Shown here piece after piece: positions 1 through 7,928 of a stretch of DNA of 64,000 nt (position 1 is the stretch's first letter; each line of letters opens with the position of its first letter). Both the position numbers and the translations under genes were made by a program. The stretch is from positions 32,601-96,600 of the forward strand of contig VJZX01000012.1 in the NCBI GenBank assembly GCA_009663185.1, in the 5' to 3' direction. This DNA comes from Isoptericola halalbus. GTDB lineage: Bacteria; Actinomycetota; Actinomycetes; Actinomycetales; Cellulomonadaceae. The notes below the pieces were generated by a model that was not told the origin of the DNA, made no database searches, and saw nothing but the letters and a program-made list of their open reading frames with translations.

Positions 1-362
1 GTCCGCCCACCGTCGGTCGAGCGGCGCACCCACGTGGTCCAGGCCGAGATCCGTGCGCCGCGACGCAGGAACAGCCAGAGATCGCCCGCCTGGCCGTGCG
101 CGAGCACCGGGTTCCAGCGCGCGACCTCGCCCGCGTCGATGACGACGGGCTCCTCCCAGGGACCTCGCGGTCCCCGCCGCGCGAGCCACACCCGGTTGTC
201 CGGGGTGCCCTCGCGCGTGCCGGCGAACCAGGCGGCGAGCGCCCCGTCCGCGTGGGTGAGAACCGTCGACGCGTGCGCCTGGCGCCAGCCGGGGTGGTCG
301 ACCGCGACCCAGCGTCGGCGCACGCGCGGGACCACCTGCGCCGCACGAACGTCCGGAGTCAC
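1..362 (-). CDS. BNR/sialidase-like enzyme, N-terminal part (runs off the left edge)
   Basis: About 120 codons are visible; the rest lies outside the window. The GTG start overlaps the tctA stop as GTGA, so it is the last visible gene of the tctCBA operon. The translation carries HASTV (residues 30-34), WFAGTREGTPDN (45-56) and WNPVL (83-87), and ends in an Asp-box-like STDGG. These are typical of the bacterial BNR_2 beta-propeller family usually annotated as exo-alpha-sialidase. There is no signal peptide, so it probably acts in the cytoplasm on an imported substrate. Proteins of this family are not all sialidases; some act on plant uronide or rhamnose linkages. The fold assignment is fairly firm, the substrate is open. 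Confidence 0.7.
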   Translation of the reverse strand, partial: MTPDVRAAQVVPRVRRRWVAVDHPGWRQAHASTVLTHADGALAAWFAGTREGTPDNRVWLARRGPRGPWEEPVVIDAGEVARWNPVLAHGQAGDLWLFLRRGARISAWTTWVRRSTDGGR

Positions 363-1879
363 CGGCTGCGCCCGGCGGCGGCGCGCGGTCGCTCGGAGGG
401 CGCCTCCGCACGGCGCGAGGCTCGCACCCGGGCGACGATCGGCGTCGCGAGCCCGACGAGGGCGAGCACCAGCAGCACCGCCGAGATCGGCTGCGTGACG
501 AGCGCCGTCGGGCCGTCGATGAGCAGGGTGCGGCGCAGGTTCGCCTCGGCGAGCGGGCCCAGCAGCAGGCCCAGGACGACGGGGCCGGCCGGGAATCCGG
601 TGCGCTTCATGGCGAGGCCCAGCACACCGGAGCCCAGCATGACCCACACCGTGTACATCGAGTTCGTGGTCGTGTAGGTCCCGACGACGCAGAAGATGAG
701 GATCCCGGCCCACAGGAAGTGGTGGGGCAGGTCGAGCAGCCGCACCATGCCGCGCATGCGCACGAGACTGATTCCGAGTGACAGGACGGTCGCGACGATC
801 ATGATTGCGGCGATCGTGACGACGAGCTCAGGGTCGTTGCTGAACAGGGACGGCCCGGGCTGAAGTCCCCAGATGACCATCGACCCGATCATGACGGCCA
901 TGACCGAGTCGCCCGGGATACCCAGGGCCATGGTCGTGGTCAAGGAGCCGCCGAGCGTCGCGCTCGACGACGTGTCGGCCGCCGCCAGGCCCTCGAGCGA
1001 GCCCTTGCCGAACTTCTCGGGCTCCTTCGACATCCGCTTGGCGCGGTCCCAGCCGATCAGGCCGGCGATGTCGCCGCCCGCGGCAGGGACGATGCCGACG
1101 ACGGTGCCGATCACGGAGCCAAGGGCGAACGGCTTGCGCATCTGCGCGAGCTCACCGCGCGTGGGCCACCACCGGCCCAGGGAGGAGATGGGCCGGAGCA
1201 CGTGCGCTCGATGCACCAGGAGCTGGTCGAACAGCTCCGCGATGCCGAAGAGGCCGATGATCACGGCGATGAAGGGCAGACCGGAGTTGAGGTCGTTGAC
1301 GCCGAAGACGAACCGCTCGTCGCCCGTGACGGGGTCGCGGCCGACGGTGGCGATGGCAAGACCGCCGATGCCGGCGATGACGCCCTTGAGGATCGACCGG
1401 GAGGAGATCGAGATCATGACCGTGAGGCCGAAGACGACGAGCGCGAACATCTCCGCGGGTCCGAAGTTGAGCGCGAGCTGCGCGATCGGCCGGGCCGCCA
1501 GGAGGAACACGGCCATGGACACCAGGATCCCGCCCGTGGTGACGAACGATGACGCGACGAGCGCGAGGCCGGCCTTGCCCTGCTTGGCGAGCGGGTAGCC
1601 GTCCAGCGTGGTGGCGATGGCGGCGGGCGTGCCGGGCGTGTTGACGAGGATCGACGGGATCCGGTCGCCGTAGTTGGCGCCGACGTAGATCGTGAGCAGG
1701 ACCGCGAGGCCCTGCACCGGCTCGAGGGTCAGCGTGAAGCCGGCCGCGAGCGCGACGGCCATGGACCCGGTCACTCCGGGGAAGGCACCCACGAGGGTGC
1801 CGACGAGGAGCCCGGCCAGGAGGCAGACGAGCACCGTCGGGTCGAGCAGCGGGGCGAGCCCGTCGACGAGGACGTTCAC
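359..1879 (-). CDS. tctA: Tripartite tricarboxylate transporter, large membrane subunit TctA
   Basis: A 506-aa integral membrane protein matching the usual TctA length of about 500 aa. The N-terminal GAFPGVTGSMAVALAAGFTL segment and the later LGIPGDSVMAVMIGSM loop are characteristic TctA glycine/proline-rich re-entrant segments, and about a dozen hydrophobic helices follow. The GTG start overlaps the tctB stop (GTGA), which favours this start over longer in-frame extensions that run antiparallel to tctB sequence. With TctB and the extracytoplasmic TctC it forms a secondary, ion-driven carboxylate importer. The family imports citrate and other di/tricarboxylates and aromatic acids; the neighbouring BNR enzyme hints at a sugar acid, but nothing in the sequence fixes the substrate. 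Confidence 0.92.
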   Translation of the reverse strand: MNVLVDGLAPLLDPTVLVCLLAGLLVGTLVGAFPGVTGSMAVALAAGFTLTLEPVQGLAVLLTIYVGANYGDRIPSILVNTPGTPAAIATTLDGYPLAKQGKAGLALVASSFVTTGGILVSMAVFLLAARPIAQLALNFGPAEMFALVVFGLTVMISISSRSILKGVIAGIGGLAIATVGRDPVTGDERFVFGVNDLNSGLPFIAVIIGLFGIAELFDQLLVHRAHVLRPISSLGRWWPTRGELAQMRKPFALGSVIGTVVGIVPAAGGDIAGLIGWDRAKRMSKEPEKFGKGSLEGLAAADTSSSATLGGSLTTTMALGIPGDSVMAVMIGSMVIWGLQPGPSLFSNDPELVVTIAAIMIVATVLSLGISLVRMRGMVRLLDLPHHFLWAGILIFCVVGTYTTTNSMYTVWVMLGSGVLGLAMKRTGFPAGPVVLGLLLGPLAEANLRRTLLIDGPTALVTQPISAVLLVLALVGLATPIVARVRASRRAEAPSERPRAAAGRSR

Positions 1880-2415
1880 AGCGGCACCTCGAGAAGCGTG
1901 TGGAAGAGCAGGTAGATGAAGCCGGTCGTCAGGGCCGGGAAACCGAGCAGCACCTGCCATCCACGGCCGCCGAACACCGCGGTCAGGGCGAGGAGAAAGA
2001 CGGGCGTGGCGGCGAGGAACCCGACCAGCGGCCACGCGACGAGGTACGCCGCGGTGAGCGCGACCGTGATCCCCACGCGCACGAACCCCGCGCGGGTGGA
2101 CGCCTCCAGGTCGTCGCGCGATGCCGGCCGCACGACGGACACGACGAGCAGCGCGACGGCCAGGACGAGGCCGACGGTCCCGAGGAGCTCCGGCCACCAC
2201 CGGGGGTCGACTCCTCCGGTCTCGGCACGCAGCTCGATCCGGCGCGCGAGGAACGCCAGTGCACCGAGGAACACGAGTGCACCCAGGGCGGAGGTGATCT
2301 CGAGCGGTCGCGAGGTCGGCGCGGCGGGTACCGCGGCCTCGTCCGACGAGCCAAGGGCGGGGGCCACCCCGTCCGTACGGGACGGGGTGGCCTGCGAGTG
2401 ACGAGCCTCGTTCAT
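1876..2415 (-). CDS. tctB: Tripartite tricarboxylate transporter, small membrane subunit TctB
   Basis: A 179-aa protein with a hydrophilic N-terminal tail of about 40 residues and four predicted hydrophobic segments (about residues 42-60, 75-95, 115-135 and 150-175), the layout of TctB/DUF1468. Its ATG overlaps the tctC stop by ATGA and its stop overlaps the tctA start, so all three subunits are translationally coupled. The N-terminal tail is rich in Ala, Ser and Pro and is longer than usual for the family. TctB is poorly conserved, so the call relies on hydropathy and on its place between tctC and tctA. Confidence 0.88.
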   Translation of the reverse strand: MNEARHSQATPSRTDGVAPALGSSDEAAVPAAPTSRPLEITSALGALVFLGALAFLARRIELRAETGGVDPRWWPELLGTVGLVLAVALLVVSVVRPASRDDLEASTRAGFVRVGITVALTAAYLVAWPLVGFLAATPVFLLALTAVFGGRGWQVLLGFPALTTGFIYLLFHTLLEVPL

Positions 2416-3383
2416 CAGCCGTTCCCGAGGATCGTCCCGAACCGGTCGTACTCGGTGCTCACGAAGTCCGCGAACTCCTCGGCCGTCTTGTAGACCGGCA
2501 GGGCACCGGAGGACGAGACGGTCTCGACGAAACCGTCGGACGTCGCGGCCTCCTCGATCGCGCTCTCGAGCGTCGACCGGACGTCGTCCGGCAGGCCCTT
2601 GGGTGCGTAGATGCCGCCCCAGCCGCCGAACTCGAGGTCGTAGCCCTCCTCGGCGGCCGTCGGCACGTCCGGCAGGTCGGGGTGGCGCTCGTCGTGGAAG
2701 ATGGCGAGCGCCCGGACCTGGCCCTCGGCCACGGCGCCCGATACCTCGCCGGAGCCGGCGACGGCGGCGTCGACCTGACCGCCCATGGCGGCGGCGAGAG
2801 CGGGAGCGCCGCCGTCGAACGGGACGGGCGTGACCTGGGCACCGGTCGCGTCGGCGAGCCCGAGCGCCGCGGCTTCCCAGATCGATCCGGCGCCGGAGTT
2901 GGCGACGGAAAGCGGCTCGGCGTTCGCTCCCTCGATGAAGTCCGCAAGCGTCTGGTACGGGCTGTCGGCCGGGACGACGAGAACTCCCGGAGCGAGCATG
3001 ATCTGCCCGAGGAAGTCGTAGTCGGCCGGGTCGACGTCGAAGTTCTGGTGGCCCAGCATCGCGATCTCGACGGGGACGAAGCCGATCGTGTAGCCGTCGG
3101 GCTCTTGGTCGGCGACGTACTGCATCGCGGTCGAGCCGGACGCACCTGGCCGGTTCTCGACCACGATCGACGTGTCGAGGATCGGCTCGAGCTCTCCGGC
3201 GAGGGCGCGCGAGGTCAGGTCGGACCCGCCGCCGGCAGCCGCCTGGACGATGAGCGTGATGTCGTCGCTCGGGTAGTCCGCCTCGCCGCCGGTGGCGTCG
3301 GCGCCGGAGCAGGCGGAGATGGTCAGCGCGGTGGCGGCGAGCGCGGCCCCGGTGGAGACCGAGCGTGTGCTGCGTCGGGTCAT
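2415..3383 (-). CDS. tctC: Tripartite tricarboxylate transporter substrate-binding lipoprotein TctC
   Basis: A 322-aa secreted lipoprotein: a basic N-terminus (MTRRSTR), a hydrophobic stretch, then the lipobox LTISAC with the lipid cysteine at about residue 25. The mature part shows the Bug/TctC pattern: YPSDDITLIVQAAAGGGSD near the start (ligand-binding loop), VVENRPGASG around residue 80 and a C-terminal region with KTAEEFADFV. It captures the substrate outside the membrane and hands it to TctAB. It is the first gene of the operon. A 57-bp gap separates it from the upstream FadR-type regulator gene, which is on the same strand. Confidence 0.92.
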   Translation of the reverse strand: MTRRSTRSVSTGAALAATALTISACSGADATGGEADYPSDDITLIVQAAAGGGSDLTSRALAGELEPILDTSIVVENRPGASGSTAMQYVADQEPDGYTIGFVPVEIAMLGHQNFDVDPADYDFLGQIMLAPGVLVVPADSPYQTLADFIEGANAEPLSVANSGAGSIWEAAALGLADATGAQVTPVPFDGGAPALAAAMGGQVDAAVAGSGEVSGAVAEGQVRALAIFHDERHPDLPDVPTAAEEGYDLEFGGWGGIYAPKGLPDDVRSTLESAIEEAATSDGFVETVSSSGALPVYKTAEEFADFVSTEYDRFGTILGNG

Positions 3384-3440
3384 GCGGTATCAACTCCCTT
3401 GTCGGTACTGCAGCGGGCTGGTGGTGCGGTCGGGTGCGAG

Positions 3441-4136
3441 TCAGGGCTCGGCGACGAACCGTGAGTAGGCGGTGAGCATCCGACGGTGCGACCCGTCAAG
3501 GTGCTCTTCGAGGAGCGCGAGCGCTCGGGCGGTGTCTCCGTCCTGGACGACCTGCAGGAGAGCCGCGTGGTCGCCGAACGTCGGCGCAAGGTCCTTGTCC
3601 TCGGCGTTCGTGACGGCGAGCATGCCCGCGAAGGTGGGGCGGTACTGCTGCCAGATGGCGTCGAGACGGCGGTGGCCGGAAGCCGCGTAGAAGGCGGAGT
3701 GGAAGTCGAGGTCGGCGGTGGCGAACGCCGTCGGGTCCTGGTTGTCCGCGGCCTGGCGCATGCGGTCGAGCGCGGCAGCTGCGGGGCCGTAGTCGGTGCT
3801 CGCGTCCTCCATGCACAGCCGCACGGCCTCGAGCTCGAGCAACCTGCGGAGCAGGTAGAGCTCCTCGATGTCGTCCAGCGTGAGCCCGACGACGAACACG
3901 CCCCGCCGACGCGACTCGACCAGCCCCTCGGTCTCGAGCTGGCGAAGCGCGTCGCGCACCGGGCCCCGGCTCACGTCGAACGTCTCCGAGAGCTGAGACT
4001 CGACGAGATGCGTGCCGCGCCGCAGCTCCCCGGTGATGATGAGCCGGCGCAGGTGGTCGACGACGTGCTGCCCGAGCGCCGGAGCTGGACGCACGCTCAG
4101 CGCCTCGCTGCGCCACTGACTCTCGACGGTGCCCAC
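3441..4136 (-). CDS. GntR family transcriptional regulator, FadR/FCD subfamily
   Basis: A 231-aa protein with an N-terminal winged helix (about residues 22-88; VSRGPVRDALRQLETEGLV is the recognition region) followed by an all-helical FCD ligand-binding domain (about 95-220) with the metal-ligand pattern DLDFHSAFY and a later HAALL. A GGGAGG ribosome site lies 5 nt before the GTG start. It is followed directly by tctCBA, so it probably senses the transported acid or a product and controls that operon. FCD regulators usually bind a carboxylate through a metal ion, which suits a carboxylate transporter. The perfect palindrome at 4199-4210, 63 bp upstream of the start, is a candidate operator. 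Confidence 0.9.
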   Translation of the reverse strand: MGTVESQWRSEALSVRPAPALGQHVVDHLRRLIITGELRRGTHLVESQLSETFDVSRGPVRDALRQLETEGLVESRRRGVFVVGLTLDDIEELYLLRRLLELEAVRLCMEDASTDYGPAAAALDRMRQAADNQDPTAFATADLDFHSAFYAASGHRRLDAIWQQYRPTFAGMLAVTNAEDKDLAPTFGDHAALLQVVQDGDTARALALLEEHLDGSHRRMLTAYSRFVAEP

Positions 4137-4181
4137 CGGACCTCCCTGTCCGTCGGATTGCTGGTTCCCCGAGGCAGCGCT

Positions 4182-4210
4182 GTAATCGATTGCTGCTAAC
4201 GGTTAACCGT
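4182..4210. promoter_or_regulatory. Two adjacent operator-like palindromes between the divergent FadR-type and LacI genes
   Basis: GTAATCGATTGC at 4182-4193 is a near copy of the perfect palindrome GTAATCGATTAC in front of the fucose-isomerase gene (5358-5369). Its CG centre is typical of LacI-family sites, so it is probably an autoregulatory site for the LacI gene at 4316. ACGGTTAACCGT at 4199-4210 is a second, perfect 12-bp palindrome with a TA centre and more likely belongs to the FadR-type regulator. Both assignments are inferred from symmetry and position. Confidence 0.6.
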
Positions 4211-4315
4211 CAACGTAGGCCGTTGGCCGACGAAATGCAACACTCCACCTCAACGGCCGCCGGTCGAGCCCGGCGTGCACCAGAGTGGTCGCCGCACCCG
4301 ATCCCAGGAGGTCAC

Positions 4316-5335
4316 ATGACGCGCATCATCGACGTCGCCCGCCGCGCAGGCGTCTCGACGGCGACCGTCTCGCGCGTGCTCAACGGCAAGAACGTCCGGC
4401 CCGAGCTCGCGGCCGCGGTGCGTGACGCGGTCGGGGAGCTCGGGTACTCCCCGGACCGCACCGCGCGCTCGCTCCGTCGGCGGCACAGCGAGGTCATCGC
4501 CCTGGTGTTGCCCGACGTCGAGAACCCGTTCTTCACCGCCGTCGCGCGCGGGGTCGAGGACGCGGCGCTCGAGGCCGGGTACTCCGTCGTCCTGTGCAAC
4601 ACGGACGATCGCCGCGACAAGGAGGAGCGCTACCTCGGTGTCGCGGACGACGAGAACATGGCGGGCGTGATCCTCGCGCCGGCAGACGCTACCCCACCGA
4701 TCGGCCGGCTCGTCGAGCGAGGTCGCAGCGTCGTCGTCATCGACCGCCGCGTCACCCACGACGTCGACCAGGTGACGTTCGACAACCGCGCGCTCGGCTT
4801 CCGGGCCACGAAGGCCCTGGTCGACCGCGGATTTCGCCGTATCGCGTGCATCACCGGCCCCGAGACGACCAGCACCGCCGTCGACCGCGCCGAGGGCTGG
4901 CGCGACGCGCTGCACGACGCGGGCCTCGTCGCGGACGACGGCCTGCTCGTCCACGCCAACTTCCGCGTCGACGGCGGCTACGAGGCGATCGGCACCCTGC
5001 TCGGCCGCTCACCGGCGCCCGACGCCGTCCTGGCCACCAACAACCTCGCCGGCGTCGGAGTGCTGCGCGCACTGGCCGACAGACACGGCGGACCCGCGCC
5101 CGCACCGGCAGGGGACGACGGATCCGCAGGTCCGGTGCTCGGCGTCGGGGTGGTGGGCGACCTGCCGTTCGCGACGTCGCGCACGTCGGACGTCGTCATC
5201 GTCCCGCTCAACCCGCGAGATCTCGGAGTGACGGCAGCCGGTCTCCTGCTCGAGCGGATCGCAGGGAGCGACGCCCCCGCCCGGCAGCTCATCCAGGAGA
5301 CCGAAGATCACCGAGAGGGCGTCCGACCGGTATGA
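4316..5335 (+). CDS. LacI family transcriptional regulator of the fucose-isomerase gene
   Basis: A 339-aa protein. The N-terminal helix-turn-helix begins at once (IIDVARRAGVSTATVSRVLN, residues 4-23), followed by the hinge helix (about 45-58) and a type-1 periplasmic-binding-protein-like sensor domain. An AGGAGGT site lies 3-4 nt before this ATG and the HTH starts only at this methionine, so longer in-frame starts are rejected. About residues 260-275 carry an Ala/Pro/Gly-rich insertion in the sensor domain. A GTAATCGATTAC-type operator occurs both upstream of this gene and 49 bp downstream, in front of the isomerase gene, so it probably represses both. The inducer is likely the isomerase substrate. 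Confidence 0.93.
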   Translation: MTRIIDVARRAGVSTATVSRVLNGKNVRPELAAAVRDAVGELGYSPDRTARSLRRRHSEVIALVLPDVENPFFTAVARGVEDAALEAGYSVVLCNTDDRRDKEERYLGVADDENMAGVILAPADATPPIGRLVERGRSVVVIDRRVTHDVDQVTFDNRALGFRATKALVDRGFRRIACITGPETTSTAVDRAEGWRDALHDAGLVADDGLLVHANFRVDGGYEAIGTLLGRSPAPDAVLATNNLAGVGVLRALADRHGGPAPAPAGDDGSAGPVLGVGVVGDLPFATSRTSDVVIVPLNPRDLGVTAAGLLLERIAGSDAPARQLIQETEDHREGVRPV

Positions 5336-5357
5336 CCGACGGATCGGCCTTGCGGCT

Positions 5358-5369
5358 GTAATCGATTAC
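5358..5369. promoter_or_regulatory. LacI-type operator in front of the fucose-isomerase gene
   Basis: GTAATCGATTAC is a perfect 12-bp palindrome with a CG centre. It ends 15 nt before the isomerase ATG and has a near copy at 4182-4193. There is no clear Shine-Dalgarno sequence in the 15 nt between operator and ATG, so the transcript is either very short-leadered or leaderless, and a bound repressor would block initiation directly. Confidence 0.7.
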
Positions 5370-5384
5370 TGGCATCCTCGGCCC

Positions 5385-7049
5385 ATGGCTGACACGAGCC
5401 CCTACACCCTGCCCCCGATCCCCGAGCCGCTAGTCGCACCCGAGAACACGGCCTACCTGATCGCCTCCGGTGACCTGCGCGAGTCCGCCAACGTCGCGGG
5501 CTGGCCGACACAGGTGGAGCTCGAGCGCATCCTCACCGACGCGTTCGCGGCGAACGGCTGGAAGATCGTCCGTGCCAACGAGATCGACCGCCAGACGGGC
5601 CACGGGTTCGTCTCGAGCCAGCGCATGGGCCTCGAGATCTTCAAGACCATCCCGCCGGACGCCCCGCTTGTCGTCGCCGAGGCGGTCTGGCAGTACTCGC
5701 ACCACGTGCTCGCCGGGCTGCGCACGCACCGCGGGCCGATCCTCACCGCCGCCAACTTCGCCGGCGACTGGCCCGGCCTCGTCGGACTCCTCGGCCTCAA
5801 CGCCAGCCTGACGAAGATGGGCAAGCCGTACGCGACAGTCTGGACCGTCGACGGGACGGACGCCTGGTTCCGGGACGCCATCCGCTCCTGGGTCACCACC
5901 GGGCGCATCGAGCACGACGACTCGCACGTCCACCCTCTCCCCGCCCTGCCGACGTCACCGGAGACCGAGCTCGGCGACGCCGTCGCTACCCAGCTCCTGC
6001 GGGACAAGGCGATCATCGGCGTTTTCGACGAGGGCTGCATGGGCATGTACAACGCGATCTTCGACGACGAGCTCCTCAACGGGATCGGGATCTACAAGGA
6101 GCGGCTCTCCCAGTCCGCCCTGTGGGCCGAGATGCAGCGAGTCACCGACGACGAGGCCGACGAGGTCCAGCGCTGGCTCGAGGACGTCGGCATGACGTTC
6201 CGGCTCGGCAACGACGAGGCGACCGAGCTCACACCGACGCAGCTGCGCTGGCAGCACAAGATGTACATCGCGGCCTTGCGCATCGCGGACGACTTCGGGC
6301 TCGACGCGGTCGGCATCCAGTACCAGCAGGGCCTCAAGGACCTCTCCCCCGCGTCCGACCTGGCCGAGGGCCTGCTCAACAACGTCCAGCGGCCGCCGGT
6401 CCGCTCGCGCGACGGATCGCGGGTCCTGTGGGACGGCCAGGCGTTCCCGCACTTCAACGAGGCGGACGAGGGAGTCGCGGTCGACGCGCTGGTCACCCAC
6501 CGCGTCTGGACCGCGATGGGGCTCGACCCCGCGACGACCCTGCACGACGTGCGCTGGGGCGAGGAGTACGACGGGCAGTTCGTCTGGGTGTTCGAGATCT
6601 CGGGCTCGGTGCCCGCCTCGCACCTCGTGGGCGGCTACGCCGGCGCCGAGGGCTGGCGGCAGGACCCGGTCTTCTTCCCCGCCGGAGGATCGACGATCAA
6701 CGGCGTGTCGAAGCCCGGCGAGATCGTGTGGTCCCGGGTCTACATCGCCGACGGGATCCTCCAGGTGGACCTCGGCCGCGCCTCGGCGATCGCGCTTCCC
6801 GACGACGAGACGTGGCGACGCAAGGAGGCCACCAACCCCGAGTGGCCCATCATGCACGCCGTGCTGCACGGCATCACCCGCGACCAGTTCATGGCGCGGC
6901 ACAAGGCCAACCACCTCAACGTCGCCTACGCGCCCGACGCCCGGACGGCCGACAAGGCGCTCACGGCCAAGGCGGCGTGCTTCGCCGCGCTCGGCATGCC
7001 CGTGCACCTGTGCGGCGAGACGGTTCTGGCCGGCCAGGCGATGGCGTGA
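5385..7049 (+). CDS. fucI: L-fucose isomerase-family aldose-ketose isomerase
   Basis: A 554-aa cytoplasmic enzyme, slightly shorter than the roughly 590-aa E. coli FucI. The three metal ligands of the family are recognisable: Glu359 in FNEADEG, Asp388 in LHDVRWG and His510 in KANHLN. The segment VDLGRASAIALPDDETW matches the family's C-terminal substrate region. FucI interconverts L-fucose/L-fuculose (and D-arabinose/D-ribulose) with Mn2+. No fuculokinase or fuculose-phosphate aldolase lies beside it, so the rest of the pathway must be elsewhere or the substrate differs. An alpha-L-fucosidase gene occurs at 28771-30093, which supports a fucose role. Control by the adjacent LacI protein is likely. 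Confidence 0.85.
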   Translation: MADTSPYTLPPIPEPLVAPENTAYLIASGDLRESANVAGWPTQVELERILTDAFAANGWKIVRANEIDRQTGHGFVSSQRMGLEIFKTIPPDAPLVVAEAVWQYSHHVLAGLRTHRGPILTAANFAGDWPGLVGLLGLNASLTKMGKPYATVWTVDGTDAWFRDAIRSWVTTGRIEHDDSHVHPLPALPTSPETELGDAVATQLLRDKAIIGVFDEGCMGMYNAIFDDELLNGIGIYKERLSQSALWAEMQRVTDDEADEVQRWLEDVGMTFRLGNDEATELTPTQLRWQHKMYIAALRIADDFGLDAVGIQYQQGLKDLSPASDLAEGLLNNVQRPPVRSRDGSRVLWDGQAFPHFNEADEGVAVDALVTHRVWTAMGLDPATTLHDVRWGEEYDGQFVWVFEISGSVPASHLVGGYAGAEGWRQDPVFFPAGGSTINGVSKPGEIVWSRVYIADGILQVDLGRASAIALPDDETWRRKEATNPEWPIMHAVLHGITRDQFMARHKANHLNVAYAPDARTADKALTAKAACFAALGMPVHLCGETVLAGQAMA

Positions 7050-7065
7050 CGTCCTGCGGTCGTGC

Positions 7066-7803
7066 TCAGTGCGCGAACAGGGTGGCGTCGAACATGTAGC
7101 GCGAGGCGCGGTAGATGTGGCGCCCGAACTCGACGACCGCGCCGGCGTCGTCGTAGGCCGTGCGCTCCATGGTCAGCAGCGCGGAGTGCGGCTCCTCGTC
7201 GAGGACCTTGGCCTCAGCCTCGGTCGCCGTGCGCGCGCCGATACGCTGCCGCGCCACGGCCGGCTGGATCCCCCGCTGACGCAGCGCCTCGTACAGCCCG
7301 AGGGTGTCGAGCTCCTCGCGTGAGGGAGCGGTCTGCACGTCGAGGTAGTTGCTGAGCACGGCGAGCGGTTCGCCGTCGGCCAGGCGCAGCCGCTCGACGT
7401 GCACGACAGGGGTGCCGACGGGCAGCTCGAGCGCGCTCGCGACGTCGGAGTCCGCCGGGATCGTCTCGTAGCCGAGCACCTCGGTCGACGGGTGCCGGCC
7501 GGCTCGCTCGAGGTCCGACTTCAGCGACGTGAGCTCGACCGTGCGGCGGATGCGTTCCGGCGCGACCCGCGTGCCCACGCCGCGCTTGCGGACCAACCGG
7601 CCCTTGTCGACCAGCTCTTGCAGCGCCTGCCGGGCGGTGGGTCGCGAGATGCCGAGGCGGGCCGCGAGCGCGACCTCGTTCTCGAGGAAGTCGCCCGGCG
7701 TCAGCGTGCCAGACTGGATGTGACTCTCGATCGCCGTGGCGACCTGGTGGTAGAGCGGCACGGGGCTGGAGCGATCCAGCTCGATGCGCAACGGATCAGC
7801 CAC
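7066..7803 (-). CDS. GntR family transcriptional regulator, HutC/UTRA subfamily
   Basis: A 245-aa protein: winged helix at about residues 12-78 (ISRPTARQALQELVDKGRLVRKRG) and a UTRA effector domain from about 95 to the end, finishing in the typical FGRHIYRASRYMF region. An AGGAGG site lies about 6 nt before this GTG, which fixes the start and excludes longer frames. It is the last gene of a minus-strand group with a lyase-like enzyme and an ABC importer, and probably regulates them. UTRA domains sense small sugars or sugar phosphates. Dyads upstream of this gene (7866-7890) and upstream of the importer (from 12801) share the word GGGACCARCGT. Confidence 0.93.
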   Translation of the reverse strand: MADPLRIELDRSSPVPLYHQVATAIESHIQSGTLTPGDFLENEVALAARLGISRPTARQALQELVDKGRLVRKRGVGTRVAPERIRRTVELTSLKSDLERAGRHPSTEVLGYETIPADSDVASALELPVGTPVVHVERLRLADGEPLAVLSNYLDVQTAPSREELDTLGLYEALRQRGIQPAVARQRIGARTATEAEAKVLDEEPHSALLTMERTAYDDAGAVVEFGRHIYRASRYMFDATLFAH

Positions 7804-7865
7804 GCTGAGCCTCCTCGGTTCGGGCGATCGGCTCGTCGGCAAGCCGCCGTCGACGACGGTCCTGC

Positions 7866-7890
7866 TGGGGACCAGCGTATGTCCGGACAA
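7866..7890. promoter_or_regulatory. Candidate GntR operator upstream of its own gene
   Basis: CTGGGGACCAG (7866-7876) is an inverted repeat, followed by the perfect 10-bp palindrome TGTCCGGACA (7881-7890), in the 125-bp gap between the lyase-like gene and the GntR gene. The word GGGACCARCGT recurs upstream of the importer operon at 12806-12816, so this is a plausible GntR site. No footprint is known to me. Confidence 0.45.
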
Positions 7891-7928
7891 AATCGCGTTC
7901 CATCGCAGCGACCTCCTGGCGAGCGCGC

